DNA of 64,000 bases from Roseovarius sp. M141 (GTDB taxonomy: Bacteria; Pseudomonadota; Alphaproteobacteria; Rhodobacterales; Rhodobacteraceae), in contig NZ_VCNH01000008.1 of the NCBI RefSeq assembly GCF_024355225.1, positions 1,550,001-1,614,000 of the forward strand. The letters run 5' to 3'. How positions within the stretch are numbered: position 1 is the stretch's first letter; each line of letters starts with the position of its first letter. Shown here piece by piece: positions 44,152 to 54,644 of the stretch. A program made the position numbers and the translations under genes. Under the pieces are notes generated by a model, which was given only the letters and a program-made list of their open reading frames with translations, made no database searches and was not told where the DNA came from.

Positions 44152-45225
44152 TTACACCTCGACCGTGACGGGGCCAATCGGATTGGAGCAGCAGGCGAGG
44201 ATGTATCCGTCGGTGATGTCTTCGTCGGAAATACCGCCGTTATGTACCATATGCACGTCGCCCGATGTCTTGCGGACCTTGCAGGTACCACAGACGCCAA
44301 ACGTGCATCCCGAGGGGATGTTCAGCCCGTTTGCCTTGGCGGCGGCCAGGATCGTATCGGTCTCGGCCACCTTGGCGGTCACGCCGGACAGGGCAAAGGT
44401 GACTTCGGCCCGGATATCCTCGTCCGGTACGACATCGTCGATGGGGGGCGCGTCTGCGGGCACCGCAACAGGCGCCTGAAAGTTCTCCTGATGGTAGTGG
44501 TCCATGTCGAAACCCAGACCCTGAAGCGCCTCACGCACGGCCTGCATGAACGGATCAGGCCCGCAGCAGAACACTTCGCGTTCCAGGTAATCGGGCGCCA
44601 TCAGGCCCAGCATCAACTGGTTGATCTGACCGCGATACCCCGTCCAGGGGGCGTAGCGGTCGGGCGCTTCGACGACCCAGTGCAAGTCGAGGCCGGGCAC
44701 GCGGCTGGCCATATGCTCCAGCCGCTGGCGAAAGATGATCTCGGAGGGGCGACGCGCGCAGCTGACGAATACGATGTCCGGCTCGGTGCCCAGATCGAAC
44801 ATCCATGTCGTCATCGACATCAACGGCGTAATGCCTGACCCGGCCGAGATGAACAGATATTTCTCGGCCGCAACAGTCGTATGGGTGAACAGCCCGGCAG
44901 GACCCATGACACGCAGGCGCGTGCCGGGCGTCAGATGGTCCAGCATCCAGCGGGTGCCGATGCTACCCTTCTGCGCCTTGACTGTGATCGAAATCGACCG
45001 CGGCCGCGACGGCGAGGACGAGATCGTATAGGTCCGGTGCACCGCGCCGCCCGGCACCGGCAGTTCCAGCGTCAGGAACTGGCCGGGCCGAAAGTCGAAC
45101 AGCGCGCCCGATGGCGCCCGAAATGTGAATGTCGCCGTGTTCGGCATCTCGGGGATGACCGACACGCATTCCAGCGATTCGTCTTGGTGCCAGATACTGC
45201 TGGACTCGGGGGGGAGATCTTTCAT
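44152..45225 (-). CDS. gbcB: Betaine demethylase reductase subunit, GbcB-like
   Basis: 357-aa flavin reductase of the ferredoxin-NADP reductase type fused to a C-terminal plant-type [2Fe-2S] domain. FAD/NAD motifs are HRTYTISSSPSRP, FISAGSGITPLMSM and CCGPDPFMQAVREA; the cluster is held by PSGCTFGVCGTCKV with a distal Cys in ACCSNPIGP. It supplies electrons from NAD(P)H to the Rieske oxygenase encoded seven bases upstream. Glycine betaine is the likely substrate, but stachydrine-type relatives cannot be excluded. Confidence 0.86.
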   Translation of the reverse strand: MKDLPPESSSIWHQDESLECVSVIPEMPNTATFTFRAPSGALFDFRPGQFLTLELPVPGGAVHRTYTISSSPSRPRSISITVKAQKGSIGTRWMLDHLTPGTRLRVMGPAGLFTHTTVAAEKYLFISAGSGITPLMSMTTWMFDLGTEPDIVFVSCARRPSEIIFRQRLEHMASRVPGLDLHWVVEAPDRYAPWTGYRGQINQLMLGLMAPDYLEREVFCCGPDPFMQAVREALQGLGFDMDHYHQENFQAPVAVPADAPPIDDVVPDEDIRAEVTFALSGVTAKVAETDTILAAAKANGLNIPSGCTFGVCGTCKVRKTSGDVHMVHNGGISDEDITDGYILACCSNPIGPVTVEV

Positions 45226-45232
45226 CGTTCGT

Positions 45233-46856
<1,624 letters not shown>

Positions 46857-48191
46857 CTATGTTGAAAGCACCAAACGCACGGTTTGGCCGGCCCCAGCAG
46901 GCGGCGGAAGGTCCATCCGCCCGCCCAGCCGCTCGACCGCGCTGGCCACAATAGCAAGGCCCAAACCGCTGCCGCCCTGCCGTGCGCCGGGGGGGCGATA
47001 GAAGCGCTCGGTGATTCGGCCCAGTTGCGCGGGTGCGATGCCCGGACCTTGGTCCTGGACGCTGATCGAGACGCCATCGGCGCACCGTTCTAAGCATATC
47101 CGCACGGTGCCGCCCTCGGGCGATGCGGCGATGGCGTTCTCCAGCACATTGCGCAGCGCCGCATGCACCAGATAGGGAACGGTGCGAATTGTCACACCGT
47201 CGCCTGTCACGTTGATCTGTACGCCGTGCCGCGCTGCTATCGCGCCAAGATCGCGCACCACGTCCGTGATCAGCGCATTCAGATCGGCCGGTGCCGACGT
47301 GTCGGCATGACGTTCGACCGCGGCCAGTTCCAGCAATTGACGCACCAGACGGTCGGTGCGGTCCACCGAATGTTCGATGGTTTGCAGGGCGTGGCGGCGA
47401 GTGTCCTCATCTTCTGCGATTCGGGCGATCTGCGCCTGCATGCGCAGGCCCGCCATCGGCGTTTTCAGCTCATGCGCGGCGAAGGCGACGAAATCACGTT
47501 CGGTCGCGCGCACGGCTTCGACTTCGGCAAAGAGGCGGTTCAGCGCGCGGCGAACGGGACGTATTTCGCGCGGCGCAGGGCCGACGGGGAGGGGGCTGAG
47601 ATCCTGAGGGTTGCGTGCCCGCAGGCCCTGCGCCAGCCGGTCCAGAGGCTTCAGACCGCGCCCGACGCTGAGCCAGATCAGCGCGGCAAGCAGCGGCAGA
47701 ACCACCGCAGCCGGTACGGCAAAACCCGTCATGACATCGCGCACCAGCCGGTCGCGCACCTCGACCGCGTCGCCAACCATGACGCGCACGCCCAGTTCGG
47801 GATTGACGGTGGCATAGACGCGCCACAGCTCGCCATCGACCATTGTTTGGGAAAAACCTGTCTGAGTAGAACTGGTCAGGCGGGCGCTGGGGGCGCCTTC
47901 GGACCGGCCCAGCAGCCCCCCCTCCAGTGACCAGATCTGGCAGGACAGCTGCCGCGAATAGCGCGTGCCATCCGGCGTGGGCAGGGAGAGCGGGCCGGGG
48001 GAGCCTGCTGTCACGTCAATCCGCCGGTCCGAGATCAGCGACGACACCATCGTCGCCGCCTCGCGCAGGCGGGCGTCCAGCACCTTTTCGACCTCGCCGC
48101 GCGTCGAATGGTCGATCCACAGGACTGCCGACAACCAAACCAGCCCGGTCGCCGCCGAGAGCAGAAGGAACAGGCGTACTTTCAGGGACAT
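46857..48191 (-). CDS. Sensor histidine kinase (QseC/TctE type)
   Basis: 444-aa membrane kinase. Two transmembrane helices (LFLLLSAATGLVWLSAVLWI and VPAAVVLPLLAALIWLSVG) bracket a periplasmic sensor of about 130 residues. A HAMP region follows, then the phospho-acceptor box FVAFAAHELKTPMAGLRMQA with its His. The ATPase domain has NVLENAIAASPEGG (N box), DQGPGIAP (G1) and GGSGLGLAIV (G2). It overlaps its regulator's stop by ten bases. The stimulus is unknown. Confidence 0.9.
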   Translation of the reverse strand: MSLKVRLFLLLSAATGLVWLSAVLWIDHSTRGEVEKVLDARLREAATMVSSLISDRRIDVTAGSPGPLSLPTPDGTRYSRQLSCQIWSLEGGLLGRSEGAPSARLTSSTQTGFSQTMVDGELWRVYATVNPELGVRVMVGDAVEVRDRLVRDVMTGFAVPAAVVLPLLAALIWLSVGRGLKPLDRLAQGLRARNPQDLSPLPVGPAPREIRPVRRALNRLFAEVEAVRATERDFVAFAAHELKTPMAGLRMQAQIARIAEDEDTRRHALQTIEHSVDRTDRLVRQLLELAAVERHADTSAPADLNALITDVVRDLGAIAARHGVQINVTGDGVTIRTVPYLVHAALRNVLENAIAASPEGGTVRICLERCADGVSISVQDQGPGIAPAQLGRITERFYRPPGARQGGSGLGLAIVASAVERLGGRMDLPPPAGAGQTVRLVLST

Positions 48192-48862
48192 GCACGCGGT
48201 CCCCCCTCGGGTGCCAGACGGTAACCCAGGCCGCGCACCGTTTCGATATAGCCGCGTCCCAGCTTGGCCCGTAGATGGTGAATGTGCACCTCGATCGTGT
48301 TGCTTTCGACGTCCTCCTGCCAGCCATAGAGCCGGTCCTCGATCCGGGATTTCGACAGGATGTGGCCGGGCCGCTCGATCAGCGCGTGCAGCACTGCAAA
48401 TTCGCGGCGCGAAAACCGGATGTCGGTGCCGTGGAATGCGCCGCTTTGCGCGGCCGGATCCAGCACCAGACCGTTCCACTGGATGACCGGTGCCGCGCGC
48501 CCCTCGCGGCGGCGCAGGATCGCGCGCAGCCGCGCCGACAGCTCGTCCAGATCGAAGGGCTTGCCAAGGTAATCGTCCGCGCCCGCATCCAGCCCGTCCA
48601 CCCTGTCGCGCGTCTGGTCGCGCGCGGTCAGCAGCAGGACGGGTGTCCCTATCCCATTGGCGCGCAGGGCCTTCAGCAGGTCCAACCCCGATCCGTCAGG
48701 CAGCATGAGGTCCAGCACCACCGCTGCGAAATCCGACGTTTCCAGCGCAGCGCGGGCATCGGCCAGCGTGCGGACGGGTTCCGGCGTGAACCCCTTCAGG
48801 CGCAGCCCCACCACCAGCCCATCTGCCAGCACCGCGTCGTCTTCGACTATCAAGATCCGCAT
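48182..48862 (-). CDS. OmpR family response regulator
   Basis: 226-aa two-domain regulator. The receiver has the acidic pair LIVEDDAVLA, the phospho-acceptor Asp in VVLDLMLPDGSG, and Lys in YLGKPFDLDEL. The C-terminal winged helix has FSRREFAVLHALIERPGHIL and NTIEVHIHHLRAKLG. It pairs with the adjacent kinase. The divergent thioredoxin-like gene may be a target, by position only. Confidence 0.92.
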   Translation of the reverse strand: MRILIVEDDAVLADGLVVGLRLKGFTPEPVRTLADARAALETSDFAAVVLDLMLPDGSGLDLLKALRANGIGTPVLLLTARDQTRDRVDGLDAGADDYLGKPFDLDELSARLRAILRRREGRAAPVIQWNGLVLDPAAQSGAFHGTDIRFSRREFAVLHALIERPGHILSKSRIEDRLYGWQEDVESNTIEVHIHHLRAKLGRGYIETVRGLGYRLAPEGGPRACP

Positions 48863-48990
48863 GATTGCTCCATAAGGTGCAGGTGGGGCGCCTGCCTTAA
48901 GGTTTGCTTAAGGCCGCCATCCTAACCGGGCGCCATGACAGTTCATAAAGCCATATCCCTTGCCAGTCTCATAGCCAAGCGAGCGCTGCA

Positions 48991-49809
48991 ATGAACGGCG
49001 TCGCCCTCGGGCCGCTGGTCATGGACGCCTCGCGCCTCGCCTTTGTTACGGCGGCTATGGCTTTCCTTTTGATCGCTGATTTCCGCGGCTTTGGCGCCGC
49101 AGCAAGGGCACGGCGGCACGGCGGGTCGCGCTGGGCGTTTGCCGTTTTCGCTGCGTGGATTATCGGCGCGCGGTTAGGCTTCGTCCTAGTAAATTCGGCC
49201 AGTTTCGCGGCGCAGCCTTGGGACGCGCTCAAGCTGTGGCAGGGCGGTTTTGCGCCATGGTACGGGGCAATCGCCGCTGCCATGATGATCGTCTTTGCGG
49301 GGTTACGTCATCGCGCGGCACTCTGGCCGCTTGCGCTGGGGGCGGTTGCGGCTGCTGCTGTGTTTCTTGCGGTGAACAGCGCGTTTATCGGCCCCGCCCC
49401 GGACCTGCCCGGCGGCACGTTCGACGCGCTGCGGGGCCCCGATGTGACGCTGGAGGATATCGAGGGGCCTGTCGTTCTGAACCTTTGGGCGACATGGTGC
49501 CCGCCTTGTCGGAGCGAGATGCCGATGATGTTGGATGTCGCGGCCAAGGGCGATGAGGCGACATTCGTCTTTGCCAATCAGGGCGAGGGCGCGGCGCAGA
49601 TTGGCAGGTTCCTTGCGAGCGAAGGGCTGGCGGCAGATCACATCGTACTGGATCGTCAGATGGCGCTGATGAAGACGCTCGGCGCCAAGGGGCTGCCCGC
49701 GACGTTGATTTTTGATCGAACCGGAGCATTGGTGCAGTCCCATACCGGAGAGATATCGCGCGCAGCTCTGGAGCGGGCGCTACGGCAGGTCGCGGCAGGG
49801 GCGCCGTGA
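48991..49809 (+). CDS. Membrane-anchored TlpA-like thioredoxin with LGT-like N-terminal domain
   Basis: 272 aa. The N-terminal 130 residues form about four membrane helices and resemble part of prolipoprotein diacylglyceryl transferase (AAWIIGARLGFVLVNS, then ALKLWQGGFAPWYGAIAAA). The C-terminal domain is a TlpA-type thioredoxin with active site LWATWCPPCRSEMPM and the cis-Pro loop GLPATLIFDRTGA. It should work in periplasmic thiol redox or cytochrome/sulfur metabolism. The neighbouring reactive-sulfur genes favour the last. Confidence 0.8.
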   Translation: MNGVALGPLVMDASRLAFVTAAMAFLLIADFRGFGAAARARRHGGSRWAFAVFAAWIIGARLGFVLVNSASFAAQPWDALKLWQGGFAPWYGAIAAAMMIVFAGLRHRAALWPLALGAVAAAAVFLAVNSAFIGPAPDLPGGTFDALRGPDVTLEDIEGPVVLNLWATWCPPCRSEMPMMLDVAAKGDEATFVFANQGEGAAQIGRFLASEGLAADHIVLDRQMALMKTLGAKGLPATLIFDRTGALVQSHTGEISRAALERALRQVAAGAP

Positions 49810-49818
49810 CGGCGCGTC

Positions 49819-50724
49819 TCAGAACTTGTCCACCGGTATCTTGAGATAGGAATGCCCATCCCCTTCGGCATCGGGCAAGCGACCGCCGCGCAGGTTGATC
49901 TGAAGCGCGGCCAGCATCCGGTTGGGCAGGGCCAGCGTCGCGTCGCGGTCTTGGCGCGTCTTGATGAAATCATCCTTGTCCGTGCCGGATTTCACATGCT
50001 TGTTCTGCGCTTTATGCTCGGCGATGGTCGCCTCCCACGCCGGAACGTCGCGGTCCTTGGTGCCGTAATCATGCCCGACATACAGGCGCGTGTCGTCGGG
50101 CAGGCTGAGGATGTCCTGGATCGATTGCCACAGATCATCCGCCGATCCGCCGGGAAAATCGGCGCGGCTGGTGCCGGCATCCGGCATCATCAGCGTGTCG
50201 TGGACAAAGGCGGCATCCCCGCAAACATAGGTGATCGAACCCAGCGTATGGCCCGGCGAAAGCATCACGCGCACGCCCAGATCGCCGATCCGGAAACTGT
50301 CCCCATCCTCGAACAGGTGGTCAAAATCGCGTTCCGGATCAAAAGCTTCTGGCGTGTTGTAAATGTCGCGCCAGAGGGCTGAAATCTCGCGGATCTTGGC
50401 GCCGATGGCATTGGGTATGCCCAGCCGCTCTTTCAACTGGGCCGAGGCCATCAGGTGATCGGCATGGGGGTGCGTATCGAGGATCATGGCGATGCTCAGC
50501 CCGTTTTCCTCGGCCAGTTTGAGTACCTGATCCATGCTGCGCGTGTCGGTGCCAAAGCTCTTGGGGTCGAAATTCCAGACCACATCGATCAGCGCTGCGC
50601 GTTTGGTTGTCGGGCAGGCGCAGATATACTGGATCGATCCGGTGTCAGGCTCGTAAATACCCCAGACGTCAGGGCTGTCCGGCCCGGTCGAGGGCGAGTG
50701 GCGGGTGATTGCATCATTGCTCAT
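49819..50724 (-). CDS. MBL fold metallohydrolase, persulfide dioxygenase-like
   Basis: 301-aa metallo-beta-lactamase-fold enzyme. The metal motif HxHxDH is ILDTHPHADHLMAS, with further ligands in LSPGHTLGSITY and LYVGHDYGT. It resembles the ETHE1/Blh group that oxidises glutathione persulfide. It is followed upstream on the same strand by two YeeE/YedE genes, so it belongs to a reactive-sulfur set. Confidence 0.85.
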   Translation of the reverse strand: MSNDAITRHSPSTGPDSPDVWGIYEPDTGSIQYICACPTTKRAALIDVVWNFDPKSFGTDTRSMDQVLKLAEENGLSIAMILDTHPHADHLMASAQLKERLGIPNAIGAKIREISALWRDIYNTPEAFDPERDFDHLFEDGDSFRIGDLGVRVMLSPGHTLGSITYVCGDAAFVHDTLMMPDAGTSRADFPGGSADDLWQSIQDILSLPDDTRLYVGHDYGTKDRDVPAWEATIAEHKAQNKHVKSGTDKDDFIKTRQDRDATLALPNRMLAALQINLRGGRLPDAEGDGHSYLKIPVDKF

Positions 50725-50727
50725 GGA

Positions 50728-51162
50728 TCATGCGCTCCTTTTTGCAAGCGAAGTGGATTTCAGGCGGCGGCCCAATACGACCCCGACCAGCATCATCGGC
50801 ACGAAGATCAGCGTGCCGGGCGCCGCGATGGTCAGCGCGGTCCAGGCCGGGCCGGGGCAGAAGCCGCCAATGCCCCAACCGATACCGAAAACGGCGGCGC
50901 CTGTCAGCAGCTTGCCGTCAATATCGCTGGCGGTGGGGATGTCGAATTTCGGCAGTAATAGAGGGCGCTCCTGCCGCCACGCCAGTCGAAACCCGACAAA
51001 GGCGGTCAGCGATGCACCGCCCATCACAAACGCCAGACTGGGATCCCAGACGCCGAAGATGTCAAGAAAATTCAGAACCTTGGCCGGATCGGCCATGCCC
51101 GAGATGATAAGGCCGATGCCAAAGATGAGGCCCGACAGGAAGCCGAAAAGCAGCCGGATCAT
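50728..51162 (-). CDS. YeeE/YedE family protein, second half (DUF6691)
   Basis: 144-aa membrane protein with four helices. The conserved sulfur-transport motif is GIGWGIGGFCPGPA. The N-terminus starts LLFGFLSGLIFGIGLIISGM. ATG 51162 overlaps the stop of the other YeeE half (ATGA). Split YeeE proteins next to MBL hydrolases (PmpA/PmpB type) are thought to move thiosulfate or another sulfur species. Confidence 0.85.
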   Translation of the reverse strand: MIRLLFGFLSGLIFGIGLIISGMADPAKVLNFLDIFGVWDPSLAFVMGGASLTAFVGFRLAWRQERPLLLPKFDIPTASDIDGKLLTGAAVFGIGWGIGGFCPGPAWTALTIAAPGTLIFVPMMLVGVVLGRRLKSTSLAKRSA

Positions 51163-51599
51163 ACTGCCCCCCCGATGGCATGGCGCAGGACGAAAACAGT
51201 GCCTGCGGCAAAGGCCATGAACGTAATTACAGCCGCCAGAGAGCGACCCGACAGGCGCGCAAGCCCGCAGACGCCGTGCCCTGAGGTGCAGCCCGATCCC
51301 AGCGCAGTACCGGCGCCGACCAAGAGGCCCGCGATGGCCATGCCGGGCAGGTTGCCGCTGACGGTCTGCTGCGGCATCGCGCCGGTGGCAACCAGCCACA
51401 GTAGCGGCGCGGCGATCAACCCAGCGATGAAGGCGATACGCCAACCGCGATCATCGCCGGCGGCGGCGCCTGCGGTGATGCCGACGATCCCGGCGATGCG
51501 GCCAAAGAGGGCCATGACCATGACAGCCGACAGGCCGATCAGGACACCGCCCCCCAGCGAGGCCCATGGCGTGAAATCTGTTTGCGTGATTGGCAGCAT
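51159..51599 (-). CDS. YeeE/YedE family protein, first half
   Basis: 146-aa membrane protein. The motif GSGCTSGHGVCGLARLSGRS is the sulfur-handling signature with paired Cys. It is translationally coupled to the second half at 50728-51162. The two probably assemble into one transporter equivalent to full-length YeeE/TsuA. Confidence 0.87.
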   Translation of the reverse strand: MLPITQTDFTPWASLGGGVLIGLSAVMVMALFGRIAGIVGITAGAAAGDDRGWRIAFIAGLIAAPLLWLVATGAMPQQTVSGNLPGMAIAGLLVGAGTALGSGCTSGHGVCGLARLSGRSLAAVITFMAFAAGTVFVLRHAIGGAV

Positions 51600-51612
51600 T
51601 TGGTGCTTCCTT

Positions 51613-51980
51613 TCAGGTGTCGGTTTGTGGCTTGGGCGCGCTGGTCAGCGGGCACACGGCCGCATGTTGTGACAGGAACACGCGGCCCGTCAGGTCGTCC
51701 AGACAATGCGCACGTTTCAGACGGTCCATCACCGGACCCCTCACCTCGGACAGGTGCAAGTTCGTGCCCATTTCGGCCAGCCGCTGGTTAACCGCTTCCA
51801 GCGATTCCAGCACAGATCAGGATCTGATCGCCGACGCCGATCTTGCCGCCCAGACGCTGCTGAATATCGGGTGCGGCGCTGAGATGGTCGGCGCGAACAT
51901 GTGTTTCGATTGGAGTTCGTGGCCTCGTCGAAATGGGCCGAAACGTCGGGTTCGATCGACATGTCGATGGGGTAGGTCAT
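51613..51980 (-). pseudogene. Fused relic of an MBL-fold gene and a SulP transporter
   Basis: Three collinear pieces on the minus strand. From ATG 51980, TYPIDMSIEPDVSAHFDEAT is the start of an MBL-fold sulfur enzyme. After a deletion, ETHVRADHLSAAPDIQQRLG and KIGVGDQIL continue it in another frame, with the expected HVHADH reading HVRADH. After a second deletion, LESLEAVNQRLAEMGTNLHL and VMDRLKRAHCLDDLTGRVFL match the C-terminal STAS domain of SulP sulfate permeases. No functional product is expected. Confidence 0.65.
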
Positions 51981-52004
51981 GCGGTTCCTTCGGGGCCGGT
52001 GTCG

Positions 52005-52217
52005 TCAGCGGCCGCAGGTGCGGATGCCGAAGAGGGCGTAGAGCCCGCAGAATCGCATGGCGGCGGTTGCCAGCAATACGACGCCAAGGATGACGGACAG
52101 GGCCGTTGCCCATGTGGTCTGAAAGAACGCGAATCCGCTGACAAAGGGCAGCGCGATCAGCAACAGGGCGAAAACGATACGAAAGATGCGGTCGAAGGTT
52201 CCGATATTCTTGGTCAT
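52005..52217 (-). CDS. DUF2892 (YgaP transmembrane-type) inner membrane protein
   Basis: 70 aa with two hydrophobic helices (IFRIVFALLLIALPFVSGFA and ALSVILGVVLLATAAMRFCG) and the DUF2892 start TKNIGTFDRIFR and end GLYALFGIRTC. Such domains often accompany rhodanese and YeeE genes in sulfur metabolism, as here. The role is unknown. Confidence 0.85.
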   Translation of the reverse strand: MTKNIGTFDRIFRIVFALLLIALPFVSGFAFFQTTWATALSVILGVVLLATAAMRFCGLYALFGIRTCGR

Positions 52218-52307
52218 GGCGAGATCCTCATTGATGATTTGACCTCAACATAGCTCCGTTCGCGGCCGTCCGTCTGTGACTTTGTCACGGACGCATGCGG
52301 GCCGCAC

Positions 52308-52988
52308 TCAGCTGCGGTGTTGCGCCAGACTGGCCAGTGCGCCCGCGTCCGTCAGGGTGATCGTGCCGCGCGTTTGCGCGACCCAGCCCCGGCGCTGGAA
52401 TTCCTGCAACTGCCGCGAGACGACCTCGCGCGCGCTGCCCAACTCGGCGGCCAGCTGCTGATGCGTGGCCTGCACGTCGGCGCCGCCATGGGACAGCTCT
52501 TGCAGCTTTTGTGCCAGCCGCACGTCAATGCGCTGAAATGCGACCTCGTCGATCATCAGGAACAGATCGGTGATCCGCTTGGAAAAGGCGTAGAACACGA
52601 AATTGCGGAATGCGGCAGAGGTCGCAACCAGATCGTCAAAGACGGGCCGCGGGATCGCGGCGGCCGATATGTCGGTTTCGGCGATGCCCTCGGCGGCGTA
52701 ATCGTCATAGGCCAGCAGGCAGGCGGTGGTCAAAACGCAGCTTTCGCCGGCATGGATGCGATACAGCACGATCTCGCGCCCGCCCTCCGAGGTTTGCTGC
52801 ACCCGCACAGATCCATCCAGCAGGAACAGCATGTTTTCCGGCGATTTGCCCGGCCCGAAAATAACCGTGCCGCGCGGCGCCTCGATGATTGTGCTGCGCG
52901 CCAGTAGGGTTTGCTTGATGCGATCCTCCAGCCGGGACAGGCCCGGAAAACGGTCGACCCAGACGTCCGGCGTCATGGCCGACGCCAT
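52308..52988 (-). CDS. Crp/Fnr family transcriptional regulator
   Basis: 226-aa regulator with an N-terminal cyclic-nucleotide-binding-type beta barrel (GTVIFGPGKSPENMLFLLDG) and a C-terminal helix-turn-helix (THQQLAAELGSAREVVSRQL). There is no FNR-type Cys cluster at the N-terminus, so it is not an oxygen-sensing FNR of the classical kind. ATG 52976 is a possible second start. It lies between the sulfur genes and the divergent oxidase operon and may control either. Confidence 0.87.
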   Translation of the reverse strand: MASAMTPDVWVDRFPGLSRLEDRIKQTLLARSTIIEAPRGTVIFGPGKSPENMLFLLDGSVRVQQTSEGGREIVLYRIHAGESCVLTTACLLAYDDYAAEGIAETDISAAAIPRPVFDDLVATSAAFRNFVFYAFSKRITDLFLMIDEVAFQRIDVRLAQKLQELSHGGADVQATHQQLAAELGSAREVVSRQLQEFQRRGWVAQTRGTITLTDAGALASLAQHRS

Positions 52989-53111
52989 AGAGAGAGCCGA
53001 CGCAGCGCGCGGGCGGGGAAGGTGTCACTGCTCATGGTTGGCCAGTTTCCTGAAATGAATGCGTATCGGGGCGACCTTAGCCACCCGCGTCGGCCTTGGC
53101 AAAGCAGGGGT

Positions 53112-53174
53112 GTGACAATTCACGCGCCGCCCAATGATTGCCTGCTGGGGGTAAATACACTACCTGACCGGTAG
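53112..53174. promoter_or_regulatory. Inverted repeats upstream of the cyd operon
   Basis: GTGA-CAAT-TCAC at 53112-53123 is a Crp-like palindrome with a short spacer. CTACC-N5-GGTAG at 53160-53174 is a second inverted repeat close to the cydA start. Both lie between the Crp/Fnr gene and cydA and are candidate operators. Confidence 0.35.
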
Positions 53175-53192
53175 CAAAGATCGAGGTATGCC

Positions 53193-54641
53193 ATGCTGGG
53201 ATCATTCGACGCGGTGCTTTTGGCCCGCCTCCAGTTCGCTTTTACGATATCGTTCCATTTCCTGTTTCCCGCCTTCACCATCGGGCTCGCCAGCTATCTG
53301 GCGGTGCTGAACGGGCTGTGGCTGTGGACGCAGAAACGCAGATATCTGGAGCTGTTCCGCTACTGGGTCAAGATCTTTGCGCTGGCCTTTGCGATGGGGG
53401 TCGTGTCAGGCATCGTCATGTCCTACCAGTTCGGCACCAACTGGTCGGTCTTCTCGGACAAGGCCGGGCCGGTAATCGGCGCACCGATGGCCTACGAGGT
53501 GCTGTCGGCCTTCTTTCTTGAGGCCGGATTTCTGGGGATCATGCTGTTTGGCCGCGACAAGGTGGGCGCGGGGCTGCACATGGCCGCCTGCGCTGCCGTC
53601 GCCTTTGGCACGTTTTTCTCGGCGTTCTGGATCATCAGCGTCAACAGCTGGATGCAAACGCCGGTGGGGTTTGAAATTGACGCCGTGACCGGGCAGTTCC
53701 TGCCGCTGGATTTCTGGCAGATCGTGTTCAACCCGTCCTTTCCCTACCGCCTGGCTCACACCGTCACGGCGGCCTACCTGACGACGGCATTTATCATCGG
53801 CGGTGTCGCGGCCTGGCACTTGCTGAAACGGCGCCGCAGCGGCGACGCGCCAACACCGGCGACACGCACGATGTTCTCGATGGCGATGTGGATGGCGGCG
53901 ATCGTGGCGCCGGTTCAGATATTTCTGGGGGATCAGCACGGCCTCAACACGTTGGAGCATCAGCCGGTCAAGGTCATGGCGATGGAAGGCCATTACGAGA
54001 GCCACCCGGACGGCGCGCCGCTGTACCTGTTCGGTATTCCCAATGATGAAACGCAAACGCTGGACTATGCGCTGGGCATCCCCAAGCTGTCGTCGCTGAT
54101 CCTGAAGCACGATCTGAACGCGCCGCTTGCGGGCCTTGATACGGTTCCGGACGGCGACCAGCCGCCGGTGGGCATCGTGTTCTGGGCCTTTCGCATCATG
54201 ATCGCGCTGGGGTTTGCGATGCTGGGGATCGGGTTGTGGTCGCTTTGGGCGCGCTGGCGCGGGCGGCTTTATGACGCGCCGTGGCTGCACCGCGCCGCAC
54301 TTGCGATGGCGCCCTCGGGGCTGATCGCGGTGCTGGCCGGCTGGGTCACGACCGAGGTGGGGCGCCAGCCCTTCACGGTTTATGGCCTGCTGCGCACGGT
54401 AGACAGCGCCGCGCCACTGGATGCGCCCGCCGTGGGCGCGACGCTGGTGGCATTTATCGTCATCTACTTTGCCGTTTTCGGTGCTGGCACCTATTATATC
54501 CTGCGCCTGATGGCACATGCGCCCGGCGCGGGCGAGTCGCGTCTCAAGGATGTCAGCAAGGGCCCGGTCCGCACGGCCGGCAAGACTGCCGCGCATGACG
54601 ACGCGCCGCGACGCTCTGACACGACCCGGACGGAGGGATGA
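53193..54641 (+). CDS. cydA: Cytochrome bd-type ubiquinol oxidase subunit I
   Basis: 482-aa membrane subunit carrying the hemes. Landmarks: LARLQFAFTISFHFLFPAFT (heme ligand His in the first helix), GIVMSYQFGTNWSVFSDKAG, and WVTTEVGRQPFTVYGLLRT, the GWxxxExGRQPW-type block. The Q loop is short, as in cyanide-insensitive oxidases. It reduces oxygen to water with quinol. cydB follows three bases later. Confidence 0.93.
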   Translation: MLGSFDAVLLARLQFAFTISFHFLFPAFTIGLASYLAVLNGLWLWTQKRRYLELFRYWVKIFALAFAMGVVSGIVMSYQFGTNWSVFSDKAGPVIGAPMAYEVLSAFFLEAGFLGIMLFGRDKVGAGLHMAACAAVAFGTFFSAFWIISVNSWMQTPVGFEIDAVTGQFLPLDFWQIVFNPSFPYRLAHTVTAAYLTTAFIIGGVAAWHLLKRRRSGDAPTPATRTMFSMAMWMAAIVAPVQIFLGDQHGLNTLEHQPVKVMAMEGHYESHPDGAPLYLFGIPNDETQTLDYALGIPKLSSLILKHDLNAPLAGLDTVPDGDQPPVGIVFWAFRIMIALGFAMLGIGLWSLWARWRGRLYDAPWLHRAALAMAPSGLIAVLAGWVTTEVGRQPFTVYGLLRTVDSAAPLDAPAVGATLVAFIVIYFAVFGAGTYYILRLMAHAPGAGESRLKDVSKGPVRTAGKTAAHDDAPRRSDTTRTEG

Positions 54642-54644
54642 TCC

